A stretch of 64,000 nt of DNA from contig NDFF03000030.1 of the NCBI GenBank assembly GCA_002150815.3, positions 62,001 through 126,000 on the forward strand, in the 5' to 3' direction. Positions within the stretch are counted from its first letter, which is position 1; each line of letters begins with the position of its first letter. The position numbers and the translations under genes were made by a program. Below, in pieces: positions 12,151 to 23,454 of this stretch. The DNA comes from Grammothele lineata. Its lineage: Eukaryota; Basidiomycota; Agaricomycetes; Polyporales; Polyporaceae. A model generated the notes under the pieces. The model searched no databases, had not been told where the DNA came from, and worked only from the letters and a program-made list of their open reading frames with translations.

Positions 12151-13079
12151 TTACTAGGTACAAATCGTTCTAGACGAGTGAACAAGGCTATGGACTATAC
12201 ACGAATAGCCTACATCATTCACTGGTTTGCATCGCGAGGGAGAGGAGCGCGACTCACGACACGGCTGATACACCAGCACTTGCTGCTAGCTAAGTAACTT
12301 GAATCGATAGGGCGTGTAGGCCGGTGCACGAGGACAGAGCTTCTGCGGTCGAGGAGGCACTCGCAGTAACGGCCTTGCCTCCCATAATAGCTGCGAACTC
12401 CGAAATGATCGCATTTGGTACTCAGCGCTGAGCGAATCCCCGCCCGAATGCAAATGCGCTAGACATGATGTGGTGAGTATCTCGAGTCGATCCGCCGTCA
12501 ATTATGTGTATGCCCATTAGAGACCTCCATGCGGCATAATACTTAATGCTCGACACGTCTGAAATATACTCAAGACTCCCGGGCTACAACGGCGCACAGC
12601 TGCCATTGTGAGTAAGAGGGCCCTACTAAGTTTAGTACCAGTACAGTGTACTTAGATCCGCAATATGTGCGAAGGCCGCGGAGCTATTTCGCTCCATGGG
12701 TTCGTCTTAGTTGGAACTAGATATACGCCCGATCAGACGTGTCTGGGTGTCAGAGCGCATCGGCCTTACGGGAAGTTGGTGCAGAACACAAACTTACGAG
12801 TCCAGCTGCCCAGTGCACTGGGTTCTGAATCGCATGCCTTTACAACGCGCTGTCGACCACCGCTGTCCAAGAAGGGGTCTCTACCATTTACCAGCTTGAT
12901 CTTCGTGACTATGAGGTACTCGAAGTTCTCGTTCAAAGAGATTTGCCGTACAAAGCGCGGCGAGATGGGTGATGTTCGGAATCGCGCGCGCACGTTCGCT
13001 AGCTGGGCATCACGAAGCTAGCATAGTCAAAGCATAGTAAGACGTCTTCAGGTGCGGTTGGGAGAAAGAAGACATTTCG
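12151..13079. other. Intergenic inside the duplicated F-box/HET module
   Basis: By comparison with the other module (16295-17700), this is where the body of an F-box gene would lie. Apart from the remnant at 13080-13590 I cannot align the sequence to the F-box coding region, so it looks replaced or heavily diverged. Part must be the promoter of the HET gene starting at 12150. Confidence 0.4.
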
Positions 13080-13590
13080 AGAAATCTGTGTCGGCAAGCA
13101 TAAAATTGAGAAAATAGATGGCGTGCTTGGGATTCGAAAGCGCGACGCCGTCATCGAGAAGCTTTAAAGTCGGCGCCCAGTGCGAGCCGAGCGCGCGATA
13201 CTCTTCTCCGTTGGCAGAGATCGCCATAATCAGAACGGCAACATCAAGAGGGAGGACGGAGTTTCCTATCGTCCGTCTCTCAAAAAGTCTAGCTCATGGA
13301 CGATGTCAGCGAGTGAAACCGGGGGATATTATCGGGAGATGCACAGCTACTTAGTCTTCTCATGATGAGATGCAACTTGGACAATCCTGTACCAGTAGCC
13401 CCTGATTCCAGTGGTAGACGGGGTGGCTTGGATTCTCTGTAGGCACAGCAGAAGTTGAGCAGGGGAGAACCTGTGTCGTGATGGTCGTACGCAGAATTTG
13501 CGAGACTCGAGCTTCGTGTCAAGCTCATGCACAAATTCCCACGGTTCGTATGAGGAAATAATGAAAATTGTTGCGTCATCACAAAGACCA
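13080..13590 (-). pseudogene. F-box gene 5' remnant (promoter plus first codons)
   Basis: The sequence aligns over about 500 bp with 17680-18190, which is the 5' end and upstream region of the F-box gene at 16295-17874. In frame it still reads LPLDVAVLIMAISANGEE, LLDDGVALSNPKHAIYFLNF and FMLAD, compared with LPLDVVVLIMAISQPTEI, LLDDGVALSTPKHAISFLKF and FMLAD in the longer gene. The start codon has become ATA (13269-13267), and the frame stops after roughly 73 codons. The upstream half of the match (13350-13590) is non-coding, so the duplication carried promoter sequence as well. It abuts the 3' end of the second HET gene at 13633. Confidence 0.8.
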
Positions 13591-13632
13591 GCGCCTAGTT
13601 GCTTATGACGCTTGCCACGACATTCCAATTTC

Positions 13633-15825
13633 CTACCTACAGAAAATAACGCAAGGATTCTGCGCCAAATGATATGCGATGGTTCCGGCCACAATAATTT
13701 CTCGACAGGACGCAGAAGAGTAACCACGTACGTCCGTATCGCTCAGCTTGCCACGGAAGTTCAGGGTGCTGGTCGTAGAACCCAAGGCTCGTAGAATCTC
13801 GTCCAGCGACGCGGACACAAGACCGTTCCTGCGCATCATCTCCTCGAACACCTCGCCCTTCAACTCGATATGGAGCTCAAGCGTGCCCCCATTGGGGTTC
13901 AGCGCGGAGGCCCGGAAAGAGAGGTTCACGACCGGTCCGCCGGGCTCGTCGTCGAAGTCCCGCGATCGGCCAGGGCCCCACATGTCAACGTGGTGGATGC
14001 CGCAGACGTGCAGATGGTCGCCAGTAGGACCCGGGCCGAGGATGATATCCTGGAGCAGCAGTCCCGGCTCCGTCTTCTTCGACCCCGGGGGCTGCATCCT
14101 GGGCGAGACGGCCGTGTCTTCGATCCACGCGCGTGCCCAGTGCGCAGGGTTTCCAGCGGTTCCTTCGGGGCGGAGCATGCAAACTCCAAGCCAGAGTTTC
14201 ACGGTGATTCGGCTCTCCTGGAGTGCGAGGACCATATTCGGCTCGGCGAACTTGGATTGCGAGTCGTAGCTCGCGCTTAGATGGAACCCGTAGGACTGCA
14301 GCGCGCTCACGTGCCAGTTGGGGATGTGGAAGGGCAGGAACGTCGGGCGAGTTGTGTTGTAGGGCCTGAAAGACGATAGGAGGCGTACGGGATTGCTGCG
14401 CTCCCAATAAGGTGGGGACGGCTCGATCCAGACATCCCGCCACTCGGCCTTGAGTTTCAGGCTTCCGAGATGGAGGTTGTGGAGGTCGGAGCCGAGATAG
14501 ACGAGCCGGAACGAGACCGTGTGCTGGAGGTATCCGAGGGAGACTTGTGCGCCGACGTAGTACTTCTTCCGCGACGGGTCCTGAACTTCGCTCTTCGAGG
14601 CCTCGTGGAGCACGAGGCCAACATGCTCGTCCTTCGTCTCGCACAGCAGGACGGCAATGACATACCCCTGGGCGATGTCGGCGATGGGAAAGCGGCATTT
14701 CATCCCGTGATTGGTTATCTCGAATGAAGGCAGTTCGATGTGTCCAAAGGGACCCAACATCCTGTCTTCACCGTCGATTTCGCCTTGAGACTGTACGAAG
14801 GATGGCTGAACATGGAGAAATGGGATCGTCGAAGCAATACGTACTGCACGGTCCTTCCATCTGCCTGGAAGATAAGGCTTGCCTAGAGATTCTCCATCGC
14901 GAAGATTCGGTGTGAAGTAGACTGAAGACGGTGTTGCGAACAAGCGGGGGGAGCCAGCAAGGAGATAACGATCGTTGATCGAAGGGCCGTAAGTGTATCC
15001 CCACATTCCTTCAAGCGAGTGAAAACCGTAAAACGGCTCATCTGGAGGTTGGCGGTAGCTCGGACCCCACGCAAAGAGGCTCGTATCGACATATTGCTTG
15101 GCTATCTCGTACTGCAAGCGTTGAAACGCATGCGCCCCCTCTCCGTATATGGTGGGCATGTTGATCCCGAAGAATCCAAGGAGGCAGTACGCCTCGTCTT
15201 CGACCCGCGTCGTCTCCCTCTTCGACGCCCACTGGAGCCGCTCCGAGACACAGACAGAGGATATGTCCCTCAGCCCCTGCAGAATCTTCCAACGGACGCC
15301 AGTGATCTCGTCGAGCAGCTCTGCCAATTCGTGCTTCGTCCCAAGTCACGTCCACGTCTTCGACAAGAAGATGACGATAGTGGGAGCGATGAGCTCTTGC
15401 AAGGTCCATCCGCGTTTGTGCCAGCGCGCGTTCCGAAAGGCCGAATCGGGCGCCGTCGGGACGTCGTCGTGAGGTACGTCTCCGAGGAAAGCGTAGCACA
15501 CCTCCGCATGTTCGTACCACCGCCACATAGAGTTGATGGCCTCCGAAAGCTCCGTGCTGCTGGTCTTGTCGATGCAACAAGTGTCGATCCACACCCAATG
15601 GTACCCGTAGTGTTCTGCGAGGATGCAGCACTCCTTGATCTTCGACGACGTTAGATCGCGGGGAACCTCGTTGGACACCTTGCACCGCTGCTGGAGATCC
15701 CGGAGGTCTTTGTAGGTCTGCTCGTCTCTTCCCCAGGTATGTGAGAGGATCGCGTATCCTCCTGGGACCCTCGAATGATCAGGAAAGAAGTGTAACTCCG
15801 CGCGGTCCGTACTTAGAAGCCACAT
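13633..15825 (-). pseudogene. HET-domain gene interrupted by one in-frame TGA
   Basis: This is a paralogue of the HET gene at 10019-12150 with the same plan: exon 1 15825-14845, a 54-nt GT-AG intron (14844-14791), exon 2 14790-13633. The intron is in frame, so it does not break the reading frame even if retained. Codon 160 (15348-15346) is TGA, exactly where the intact paralogue has the Pro of AWTPLGTK; here it reads KTWT-stop-LGTKHELAELL. The other 550 codons are open and well conserved (YCLLGFFGINMPTIYGEG, MLGPFGHIELPSFE). Start taken as MWLLSTDRAELHFF at 15825, matching the paralogue. If translated normally it would yield only the HET domain (159 aa). It could be a recent pseudogene, a HET-only truncated allele, or a base-call error. 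Confidence 0.75.
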
Positions 15826-16294
15826 CTCGAAGGGGTTTCTGGGAGCGGGCACTGTGAAGTGGATGAGAGTTCCGCCGTTAAGTAGGCGTTGTAATGAGGA
15901 GAACCTATTGACTCACAATGTAGCGGATGCGCTAATGCTTGAAAGAAGGCGGGGGAGCGTAGGGGTGCCAACTGCCCATAAGGTGCGAAGATATGAGGGG
16001 AGCTTTAAGCTGGCTATCTCGAAGCGGTCAGCGGACTTCCATTCCTCTTGTATTGATCAGTCAGTTCTGATACGACCACATGTGATGCCTAGCCTTGAAC
16101 GAGGCATGACTCACAGGCTCGAGAAGCTAGCATGCGCCGAGGAAGGTCCTAGACATCGGATAGCAACTGCATTACAAATTGAGGAAAGAAGCTGGGAGAC
16201 ACCGCTGATCCAGATACATGATACAGCGAACTGTATGCTTATACGATGAGAGAGACTCGAGCTCCCACGATCGCTCAGGAGGAGGAACATGATT
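15826..16294. other. Intergenic, presumed HET promoter
   Basis: 470 bp between the 3' end of the frameshifted F-box gene and the start of the interrupted HET gene. No clear TATA box or repeat is visible; no coding signal. Confidence 0.4.
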
Positions 16295-17874
16295 TCACCA
16301 TCCGTCATCTTCATCGTCCATCATGAAGTGCCCGAAGTTCTCGTCAAGAGACTCCTCGATGGACCTGTCGCTCCTGGACTCGTCTGATTCATCGTCCTCG
16401 TACCGCGGCCCCACATGGGGTTCGCGCTCAACCACGAGCTTCACGACGGCGTGCTCGAGGGAGGCGATTCCCTCGCAAAGTGCATGCGCGCACCCCTCCA
16501 GGTCCAGATTTTCGAGATAAGCTGCTGCGTTTGAGTTCCGTATGCGCGCGTAATTCAGCACGAGCGTAAGATGGTCAAGCGGCAGCTTGTGAAGCGTGAA
16601 CACGATATTATCCTGTCCGTCTCAGTCAGTATACAGTGACTAGTATGCGCCGTATATGAGCGGCACCTACTAGGAGAACTCCGACGTCCGCGTCGCCCTC
16701 TGAATATACGAACTTCAGTCCGAGCTCAAGAACCCTCAGGTTCTCGGTGGCCGGGCTCTTCCGCAGCACCATCCCTATGCGCCCTCCGTCCGGGCCGAAT
16801 GCGTCGGTAGCACCGTAGAACGTCAGCGACAACGCCTGCGGCCTTGTGTCGTACAATACGTCATCCAACATTCCCCTGTCATCCGGATACACGTCGTCCT
16901 CAATATACACCTGCGGCGTAGAGTGGCGCGATAGGCCCGACGCCCAGACGGACAAAAGGTAGCCGCGCAATTCTTCCAGACGCGGCCATATGAGTTCCCT
17001 AGCTTCTGCTCGGCCCCCCTCGTGAACGGCCTTGTTCTCCGCGCGCCGTATCGAATGGATGTCGAGGAGCGACCCCATGGAATCGAGCATATCGGCGGTA
17101 CGAAGCGCGAGCTGGGTGACGTTCGGGAACGCACGCGCGTATGCCCGCGTCCCAGGCATCATGAAGCTAGAATCGTAGGACATCTGTAGGCACGTTACGC
17201 GCGGGTACACTGGTGCGGACGTGGGACCGGCCGGAGTGTGTTTATACTCTTCGAGGTTGAATCCCGTCCCGGAAAGGGCAGTGAGTGTATCCGCAGAGAT
17301 ACGCAAGAGGTCGATGGGATCTGTGTCGTTCGTAGGCGGGCCCCATTCATAGGAGGAGGGAGATGAAAGGAAATCAAGCTGAGCGGATGTCAGGGTGGAG
17401 CGCTTCCGATCGAAGGAAACTGGATGTGCTTGGGCCGCAGCCAGAGACGGTAAGGTGCCTGATGGTTGCAAGGGCGCTGAATGCGGGTAGGAGTAGTGGA
17501 CTCGACGTTCCAGAAGACCCTTGAGCAGGCGCGAGGATCGTCTCTGCGTCCAGGAGGATGAGAGTACGCAAGGCCAAGAGTGGATGTGAGATGAGCGCGT
17601 AGAGCGCATTGAGAGCACGAGAAGCGTCTCCTGGAAAAGAGGAGACCTCGAGAACGTGTAGATGTTGAAAGCGAAATTCTGCGTCGGCGAGCATGAACTT
17701 GAGAAAAGAGATGGCGTGTTTGGGAGTCGAAAGCGCGACGCCATCATCGAGGAGAAGTTTGGCGCCATGCTGACGGAGTGCGCGACATGACCGCATACAA
17801 GCCGATATCTCCGTTGGTTGAGAGATCGCCATGATCAGAACGACAACATCTAGAGGAAGTGCAGCGCTTCCCAT
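16295..17874 (-). pseudogene. F-box-like gene with a +1 frameshift
   Basis: Start MGSAALPLDVVVLIMAIS at 17874; exons 17874-16671 and 16612-16295, spliced in phase 0 (GTAGGT donor, GACAG acceptor). The N-terminus is a degenerate F-box followed by leucine-rich sequence. The original frame ends at 17374 (FLRSEALHPDIRSA-stop), while the next frame continues from QLDFLSSPSSYEWG to VYSEGDADVGVLL, so one extra base (or two missing) lies between about 17425 and 17376. A 70-nt GT-AG intron (GTCTCT donor) could in principle restore the frame. It would remove the segment that fits the family (HLTVSGCGPSTSSFLRS), so I favour a real frameshift. The C-terminal exon ends in an acidic tail (DDEDDGW). If the frame is restored the product would be about 506 aa. 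It forms the upstream half of a module with the HET gene at 13633-15825. Confidence 0.65.
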
Positions 17875-18190
17875 CGTACGCCTCTCAAATGACCTGGCTC
17901 AGATGATGTTAGTGAATGGAGTTGTTAGGTATTATAGGAGACGCACAACTGATATTCAGCTGATACGCTACAATGTGTGAATAGCTAAGAAGGCTCGTAT
18001 TGCAGTAACAGATGGGGTCGTCTGTGTTCTTTATGGGCAAAGCAGATGTTTAGCAGGAGGCACTTTTCAGGGAGAACCGATGTCATGGTTGTATGTAGAT
18101 TTTGGCGGGAGGAGCTTCGTGGCTGCGGCTCGTGCGCGATTTCCCACGGTATTAATGAAGAAATGATGAAGACCATCGCGTCATCATCGC

Positions 18191-19216
18191 GGCGGCCAGT
18201 CGCGCAGGTTCAATAGCTTGAATCCGGGCTGCGAACTTGTCATCTCACGTTCATCTTACATCAAGTATCCACCAGTCGCTTTAACGTTTCACAGCTACTT
18301 TTACACAGGCAGGCCTTTTCAGAACAGCGCCGTTCAGTCGGATTCGCAAGCTGTCGAGGCTGCCACAAAATCCATACAAGTCGCCTCTCCTAGCTAAGTC
18401 TGCTTCCAGCATTGAGGCATGTAAGCAGTGCGTCTGTAAGTTCCTTGGTCAGCTTTAGCCTCTGGTCATCGCTGACGAACACACTAGGATGATCTTTTCT
18501 GTCAACAGTGGAACGCATCCCAGCGAAGGGCTAGAATGTGCGTTTCGACATTAGACCTTGGACCTCCGAGATAGAAGAACGTATCCCGGGCGTCCGAACC
18601 GATGTCGCTACAATTGATGCCTCCAGCTCTAGGCTCGCCGCTGAAAGGTACCCCGAGTTCGGGGTTATCCGGTATCATCGGAGAAACGTGTTCACTTCTA
18701 CGCGCCCATCTTCCTGGGGGGCTTGTCGGCGTGGCTGTGGCCAACAGTACAATGCAGGTGCTGGATCAAGACGTCTCGTTTTGCGGGATACTGATTGAGA
18801 GCGTGTGTGTTTGCTACCTCCGTGCTAGATACCTACTTCGAGTGAGTTTAAATCTGTGCTCATAAACCCTTGGATACGCTAACGTATATATGACGGAAGT
18901 ATATGTTCAGTGTTCGCTCCAGTAGACGTTCTGTCTCGTCATCCGTACGACGTCCTCCAGTGTAGCACGAGGGAGGGTTTCGCATTGGTTAGGTGTCGAT
19001 ATGACGGGCAGGGGATCATGTGTGCTGTGGATGCAGTACGGCAGTGAACGCGTCACTTTCGGCACTACAGAATCATTTTCCCGAGGTCGGAGGGTTTCCG
19101 ATCTCGGACACTGCGCCTGCCGCACTGCGTGCGTAGACGCAGCCCATGCGAGTGAGCATAAAAGCGGCCAAGTTCATTCAGACACAGTCTAACACCTTCA
19201 TTTGCATTCGTACAGC
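18191..19216. other. Intergenic upstream of NmrA-like gene 1
   Basis: The first part lies upstream of the minus-strand F-box gene and the last part upstream of the plus-strand NmrA-like gene, so this is a divergent promoter region. Only small unrelated open frames occur. Confidence 0.4.
19157..19164 (+). promoter_or_regulatory. TATA-like box of NmrA-like gene 1
   Basis: CATAAAAG lies 53 bp before the ATG at 19217. Two paralogues have TATA-like elements at a comparable distance, which supports it as the core promoter. Confidence 0.45.
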
Positions 19217-20420
19217 ATGACTTCTACTACCACCCAACCTCTCGTGCTCGTCGTTGGCGCTACCGGAAATACAGGATCGATCGTTGTTCGTGGACTACTC
19301 GAATCCGGAAACTTCGTACGCGTTCAGTGCCTCCTCTATACCTTAACTGACCTCCAACTCGTCATATAATCGTAGCGTGTTGCAGCGATGATCCGTTCCG
19401 GATCCCTAGCCAAACCAGCTGTCGAGAAGCTCCGCGAAGACGGCGTCGATGTCCGCGCCGGTGACATCAAAGACGAGTACGAGAAGCTCAAGACCGCCCT
19501 AGCTGATGTGTCCATCCTCGTGAGCACGATCGTCGGGGGTAACTTTAGCGACCAGAACGAGATGTTCCGCGCGGCGAAGGAAGTGGGTGTCCAACGCGTC
19601 GTTCCCTCCGACTTTGGCATTCCCGGAGACAATGGGCCTGCCTGCGTCATCGTACGTCTTCCTCCTCTATCCATCTCTCTGGTTGCCAGTGATCCTTAGC
19701 ACGCCTTTCACAGAAATTCCCTATCCGCGAATACATCCAGTCTCTCGGGGTGGGGTACACGTTCATCGAGGTCGGCTGGTAGATGCAGACGTTCCTGCCT
19801 CTGCCCCCGCGTAGCGCCATCCCCTCTCCGTGGTGCACAACGTCACTCACGGCGCCTCAGCCGGGAGATGCACGTGTGCTCCTCACGGACTTGAACCACA
19901 TCGGCACGTGGGTTGCGCGCATTCTCGCCGACCCGCGTACGTTGAACAAGAAGGTCGTCATCTGGGAGGATGAACGGCCGGTACGCGCAGCGTTCGAAGT
20001 CGGCGAGGCCGCTTCTGGGGAACCTGAAGCCATGCGAAGCCAGATGATAAAGGTGGGCACATACCATTCGACGTGACGCTCTGTGCTTCCAGTACTCAAC
20101 ATTGTTTTACGCAGCTACCTCTGGAAGAGCTCCCGGAGAGGACGGTGGCCGCTCAGGCCGCGATCGCGAACGATCCGGCGGACAAGGAGGCGTTCTTCGC
20201 GTTCGCCCGATGCGCACTCGTGCGCAGTATCTGCGTCCTTGGAGACGGGTCGTTGGAGAATGCGAAGGCCCTAGGCTACCTCGACGCACGCGAGCTTTAC
20301 TCGGGCATTCCCGTAACGACACTGGAGGCATATGCGGAGGAGTTCTACAAGCTGCCTGAGCCTGGATATGTGTATTTGCAGTGGATGGGCAGGGATTTAC
20401 CTAAGCTGCAAACCGATTAG
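19217..20420 (+). pseudogene. NmrA-like reductase gene, in-frame TAG
   Basis: Exons 19217-19315, 19376-19651, 19714-20052, 20115-20420, all phase 0, matching the 33/92/113/102-codon plan of its paralogues. The Rossmann dinucleotide motif GATGNTG is present at residues 14-20, as are the family blocks VQRVVPSDFGIPG and ENAKALGYLDARELY. Codon 148 (19780-19782) is TAG where the paralogue at 58507-59708 has the second Trp of GWWMQ, a single G-to-A change (TGG to TAG). Everything after it is open and conserved to the normal C-terminus (339 codons if read through). NmrA/isoflavone-reductase-like proteins bind NAD(P) and act as reductases or redox sensors; the substrate here is unknown. It is probably a recent pseudogene, since the product would end at 147 aa without the substrate half. 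Confidence 0.75.
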
Positions 20421-20795
20421 CCAGCTGTAAGTTGTATATCAAGAGCTGTAAACACCCGTGGAAATGTCTAATGAGCGATCACATCGCGGATGAACATCAA
20501 CAGTGGAGGGAAGACCATGATACGCGTTTTGCTCGATACTATTTCGTAGCCCCGACCACTGTTACACAGTCTGTCAAATTTGTAGTCCTAATTCGTCATT
20601 AACACGAACCGAGATGTTACAGCTACACAGCCAAAACACTGCGCAGAAACCGTCCTACTGTCGACGCTGCATTGAATACCTTCGGCGACGTCCCCGAGCA
20701 AACTTTCTCTAAACACTCCGCCTCTTCCCCGGTCATTCATTCATGCATGCGGTCGTCGGATAGCCTCATTGGCAGAGGGTGCCTATATCGCACGG
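20421..20795. other. Convergent intergenic region
   Basis: 375 bp between the 3' ends of the NmrA-like gene (plus) and the F-box/LRR-like gene (minus). AT-richer than its surroundings; presumed terminator region for both. Nothing else seen. Confidence 0.4.
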
Positions 20796-22823
20796 TCATA
20801 TAATAGGTGGTGGGCGGTATGCTGCGCCTAACCTCGGAGCCCGCGGAGTTCGAGGCGGCGTGTTCCTATAGGTGCTACATAATTGCAGTCCACGCCTCAT
20901 CCAAGGGAACTGAGGCCGCGGAGGTCCCCAGTCGTTCATAAGATCCGCCTCTGACAGCACTTGAGATGCAACGCGGATCAAAGTGATTAGTACAGAGCGG
21001 GAGATATAGGCTCGGCATTTCGACTTACCATACTGATCCAGGAATTGGAACTCAGAGCGCATAGTAGTTCTCCGGAGCTCCCACATTATCGTTTCCACTT
21101 GCGCACAGAACGCATCTCCTTCGATGGGAGGAGCAGTGTCCGAGGCCTCCGGACTGGCAAGACCCCATCGGGCCCATCCATTGACCACGATAACTCTCGG
21201 GGCGATTGCGAATAGTGAACGTGCAAAGTGAGTGGCATCATCGAAGACGCTATCTACGACTTCAACAAATCGCAGGTGATGGTTTGGGCGGAAATCTTCC
21301 CGGGCGGTAATGGTGGTAACGTCTTCGCTACGGGAGTCAATTGCAATCCCAATGCTTTCAAGCATCGGGCATTTCCAAGCCATGTACGCTAAGCCCTTCC
21401 ACGTGACAGGTGATCTCAGAATGAAGCCCCACGCCCTCCCAATCTGGATGTCGATAAGAAGTGGCCAGCTGTCCGCGATGTGCTCTATTGTAGGATTGTC
21501 TACATCATAATAGAGCGGAAGCCGAAGGGTAAAGATGCGCATTTGTGGAAAATCAAACAAAGGATGTATGTTCCATAGGTCCAGGGTGTCCTCCTCGGGA
21601 GATATTTCCCAATCGGGTTTGAAATCCGGTAGAAGACTAACCACGAGCGTTTGAAGGGTGAATGCAGCGGCGTGAAAAGACAGTGCGGTGAAGAAGTCTT
21701 CAACTTCGAGTGGAGTGACTCGCCCTGCCACTTGGACAATCAGGATGCATAAACGGTGCAATCCCATAAGCTGAATGAGGGTCGTGCATGGCCACAGAAA
21801 TGGCATGTGCAGCTCGAGATGGGATAGGGAAGGGAAGGGATCGTGTAACGTTGCATCGTTGAATATGTTCATTTTAGCGACGGTCTCTTCGCTGATGGTG
21901 AGACGGACTCTTTGTAAGTAGGGGAGGGAGGCAAGGTGTTGGAGAAACCCCGGCGGCCAAGGTGAAGGAGTAGATACAACGAACTCCTCAAGCCGATGAC
22001 ACTCAGCGGAGAAATCCATTACAGCAGAGAGTAAACGGTCGTCGTGATGGTCCGAGTGGATTTCCAATCGAGTGAGAGAGGGACATATCTGGGCCAGGTG
22101 GCGCAACTGTGGTGTGACATAGCGATGGCACGAGGCTTTGAGAGATGTATGTTCCTGTTTCAAGCAGAATCCGAAAGAGAGGCGAACGAGCTTTGGCCCA
22201 AGAAAAAGAGGGAGAAGATCGGTGAACGGGTCGGCACAAGGCATCCATCGCAATTCCTCGAGGTTTGGTAACAGCCATCGCTGTCGGCGAGAGAGAGCTA
22301 GATGTGCAACTGCACCATACTCAACGTCTCTCCACCTCCCGTACGTCGCGGCGGCCTTCCAATACCCTGCACTAGTGTCGCCATGTTCGACGTGGAAATA
22401 TCCTAATCTCCGGACGCGGCGAGCGTAGAACATGAATCGAGTCCATTCAGACGAAGTAGGTATCCTCGTCAGAGTTTGCTAATGTGCAGCGTGAGTCTCA
22501 AAAATTGCTATAGATATTCCCCAACTCACAACCTCGTAGACCGAGTAACCGCCGGGGGGGTGCTTCTCTATCTCGTCCCAACAAATACCATCTGGAAGGG
22601 TGCGGACGAGGGGCGCTAGCGTCATCTGTGAGCGCCACAGGCTATCCAAGGTCGGTTCCATTAGAGTCTTGCATGTTCGTGCTAAGGAAGCGAGCGTCGG
22701 GTTGAAGATCTCATGATGATAGTGGCCAATGAACGGATCCTTGCCACCCAAGTCATGAAGCAAAGCGTGTACGAATTCGAGAATATTGGGGAATACATCT
22801 GGATGAGAGAGGCAATGGTGCAT
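20796..22823 (-). CDS. F-box/LRR-like protein (paralogue 1)
   Basis: Exons 22823-22530, 22478-21029 and 20959-20796, phases 0 and 1, giving 635 aa. Start at the MHHCLSHPDVF methionine, which aligns with the MHRCLQSEDIF start of the paralogue at 35735-37711; exon 1 is exactly 98 codons in both. Exon 1 (LASLARTCKTLMEPTLDSLW) has the look of a basidiomycete F-box-like segment, and the large exon 2 is leucine-rich with WLLPNLEELRW, HIADSWPLLI and THFARSLFAIAP blocks shared with the paralogue. The last intron (69 nt) is a multiple of three and stays open if retained. Such genes form large, fast-changing families in Agaricomycetes; a role as SCF substrate receptor is inferred from the family, not shown. 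Confidence 0.78.
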
Positions 22824-23454
22824 GACGGAACCCGTGAGCACCCAGATGACCAACAAAGTGGTGACGTTCGGAGGCGGCGTAGTACGGATGAACTTGAACG
22901 CAGGCTAGTTACCCCAGCGCGAACTTTGGCAGGCGCACTGCTGAGAATTGGAATCCGACATTAGAGCGTTCAACAACGCCACGTGATTAACCTGCTGAGT
23001 TCGAATTTTCACAGCCAGATTCAATAGACGCCGTTGTACTTCCTTTAAGTACCTCCGGGTCTTCTAAACGGTTACGAAAGGACTCCACGCTCGCTGTAAC
23101 CGTGTTGGCGTAACGCAAGCCGCGTTCCGTCTAGTTATCAAAATTAACTTACACGAGCTACCTTACAGGGTTTCCATTCTCCCGTAGCACGGCAAGGTCT
23201 CAATGGAGTCAACTGGCGACTCCGTCGCAACGACTTCGAAGTAACATCACTATGCGTGGTCTCATACACTGCACGAATACATTATGAAGCGTAGCAATGA
23301 ATTCGCATGTTGCCACACACGCAGATATTTTTGGCGGCCTAGTAACGAAAAAGCCGGCTTGTAAGGACCTCTCGTTATTACTGAGAAGACTAGTATCACT
23401 GCGTTACTACCTACCCAGTATAGCGTCAAGCTGTCGCAATATGTGAGTTTCTCC
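22824..23454. other. Intergenic, AT-richer
   Basis: Upstream of the F-box/LRR-like gene. No coding signal; lower GC than the flanking genes. No repeat or RNA gene recognised. Confidence 0.4.

Noticed and set aside
15346..15348. TGA in the HET gene read as selenocysteine or removed by an intron
   Set aside because: Fungi of this group have no selenocysteine system, and no GT-AG pair removes the codon while keeping frame and the conserved LGTK block.
15826..15852. HET gene start at 15852
   Set aside because: That codon is GTG; the paralogue starts at MWLLSTDR, which corresponds to the ATG at 15825.
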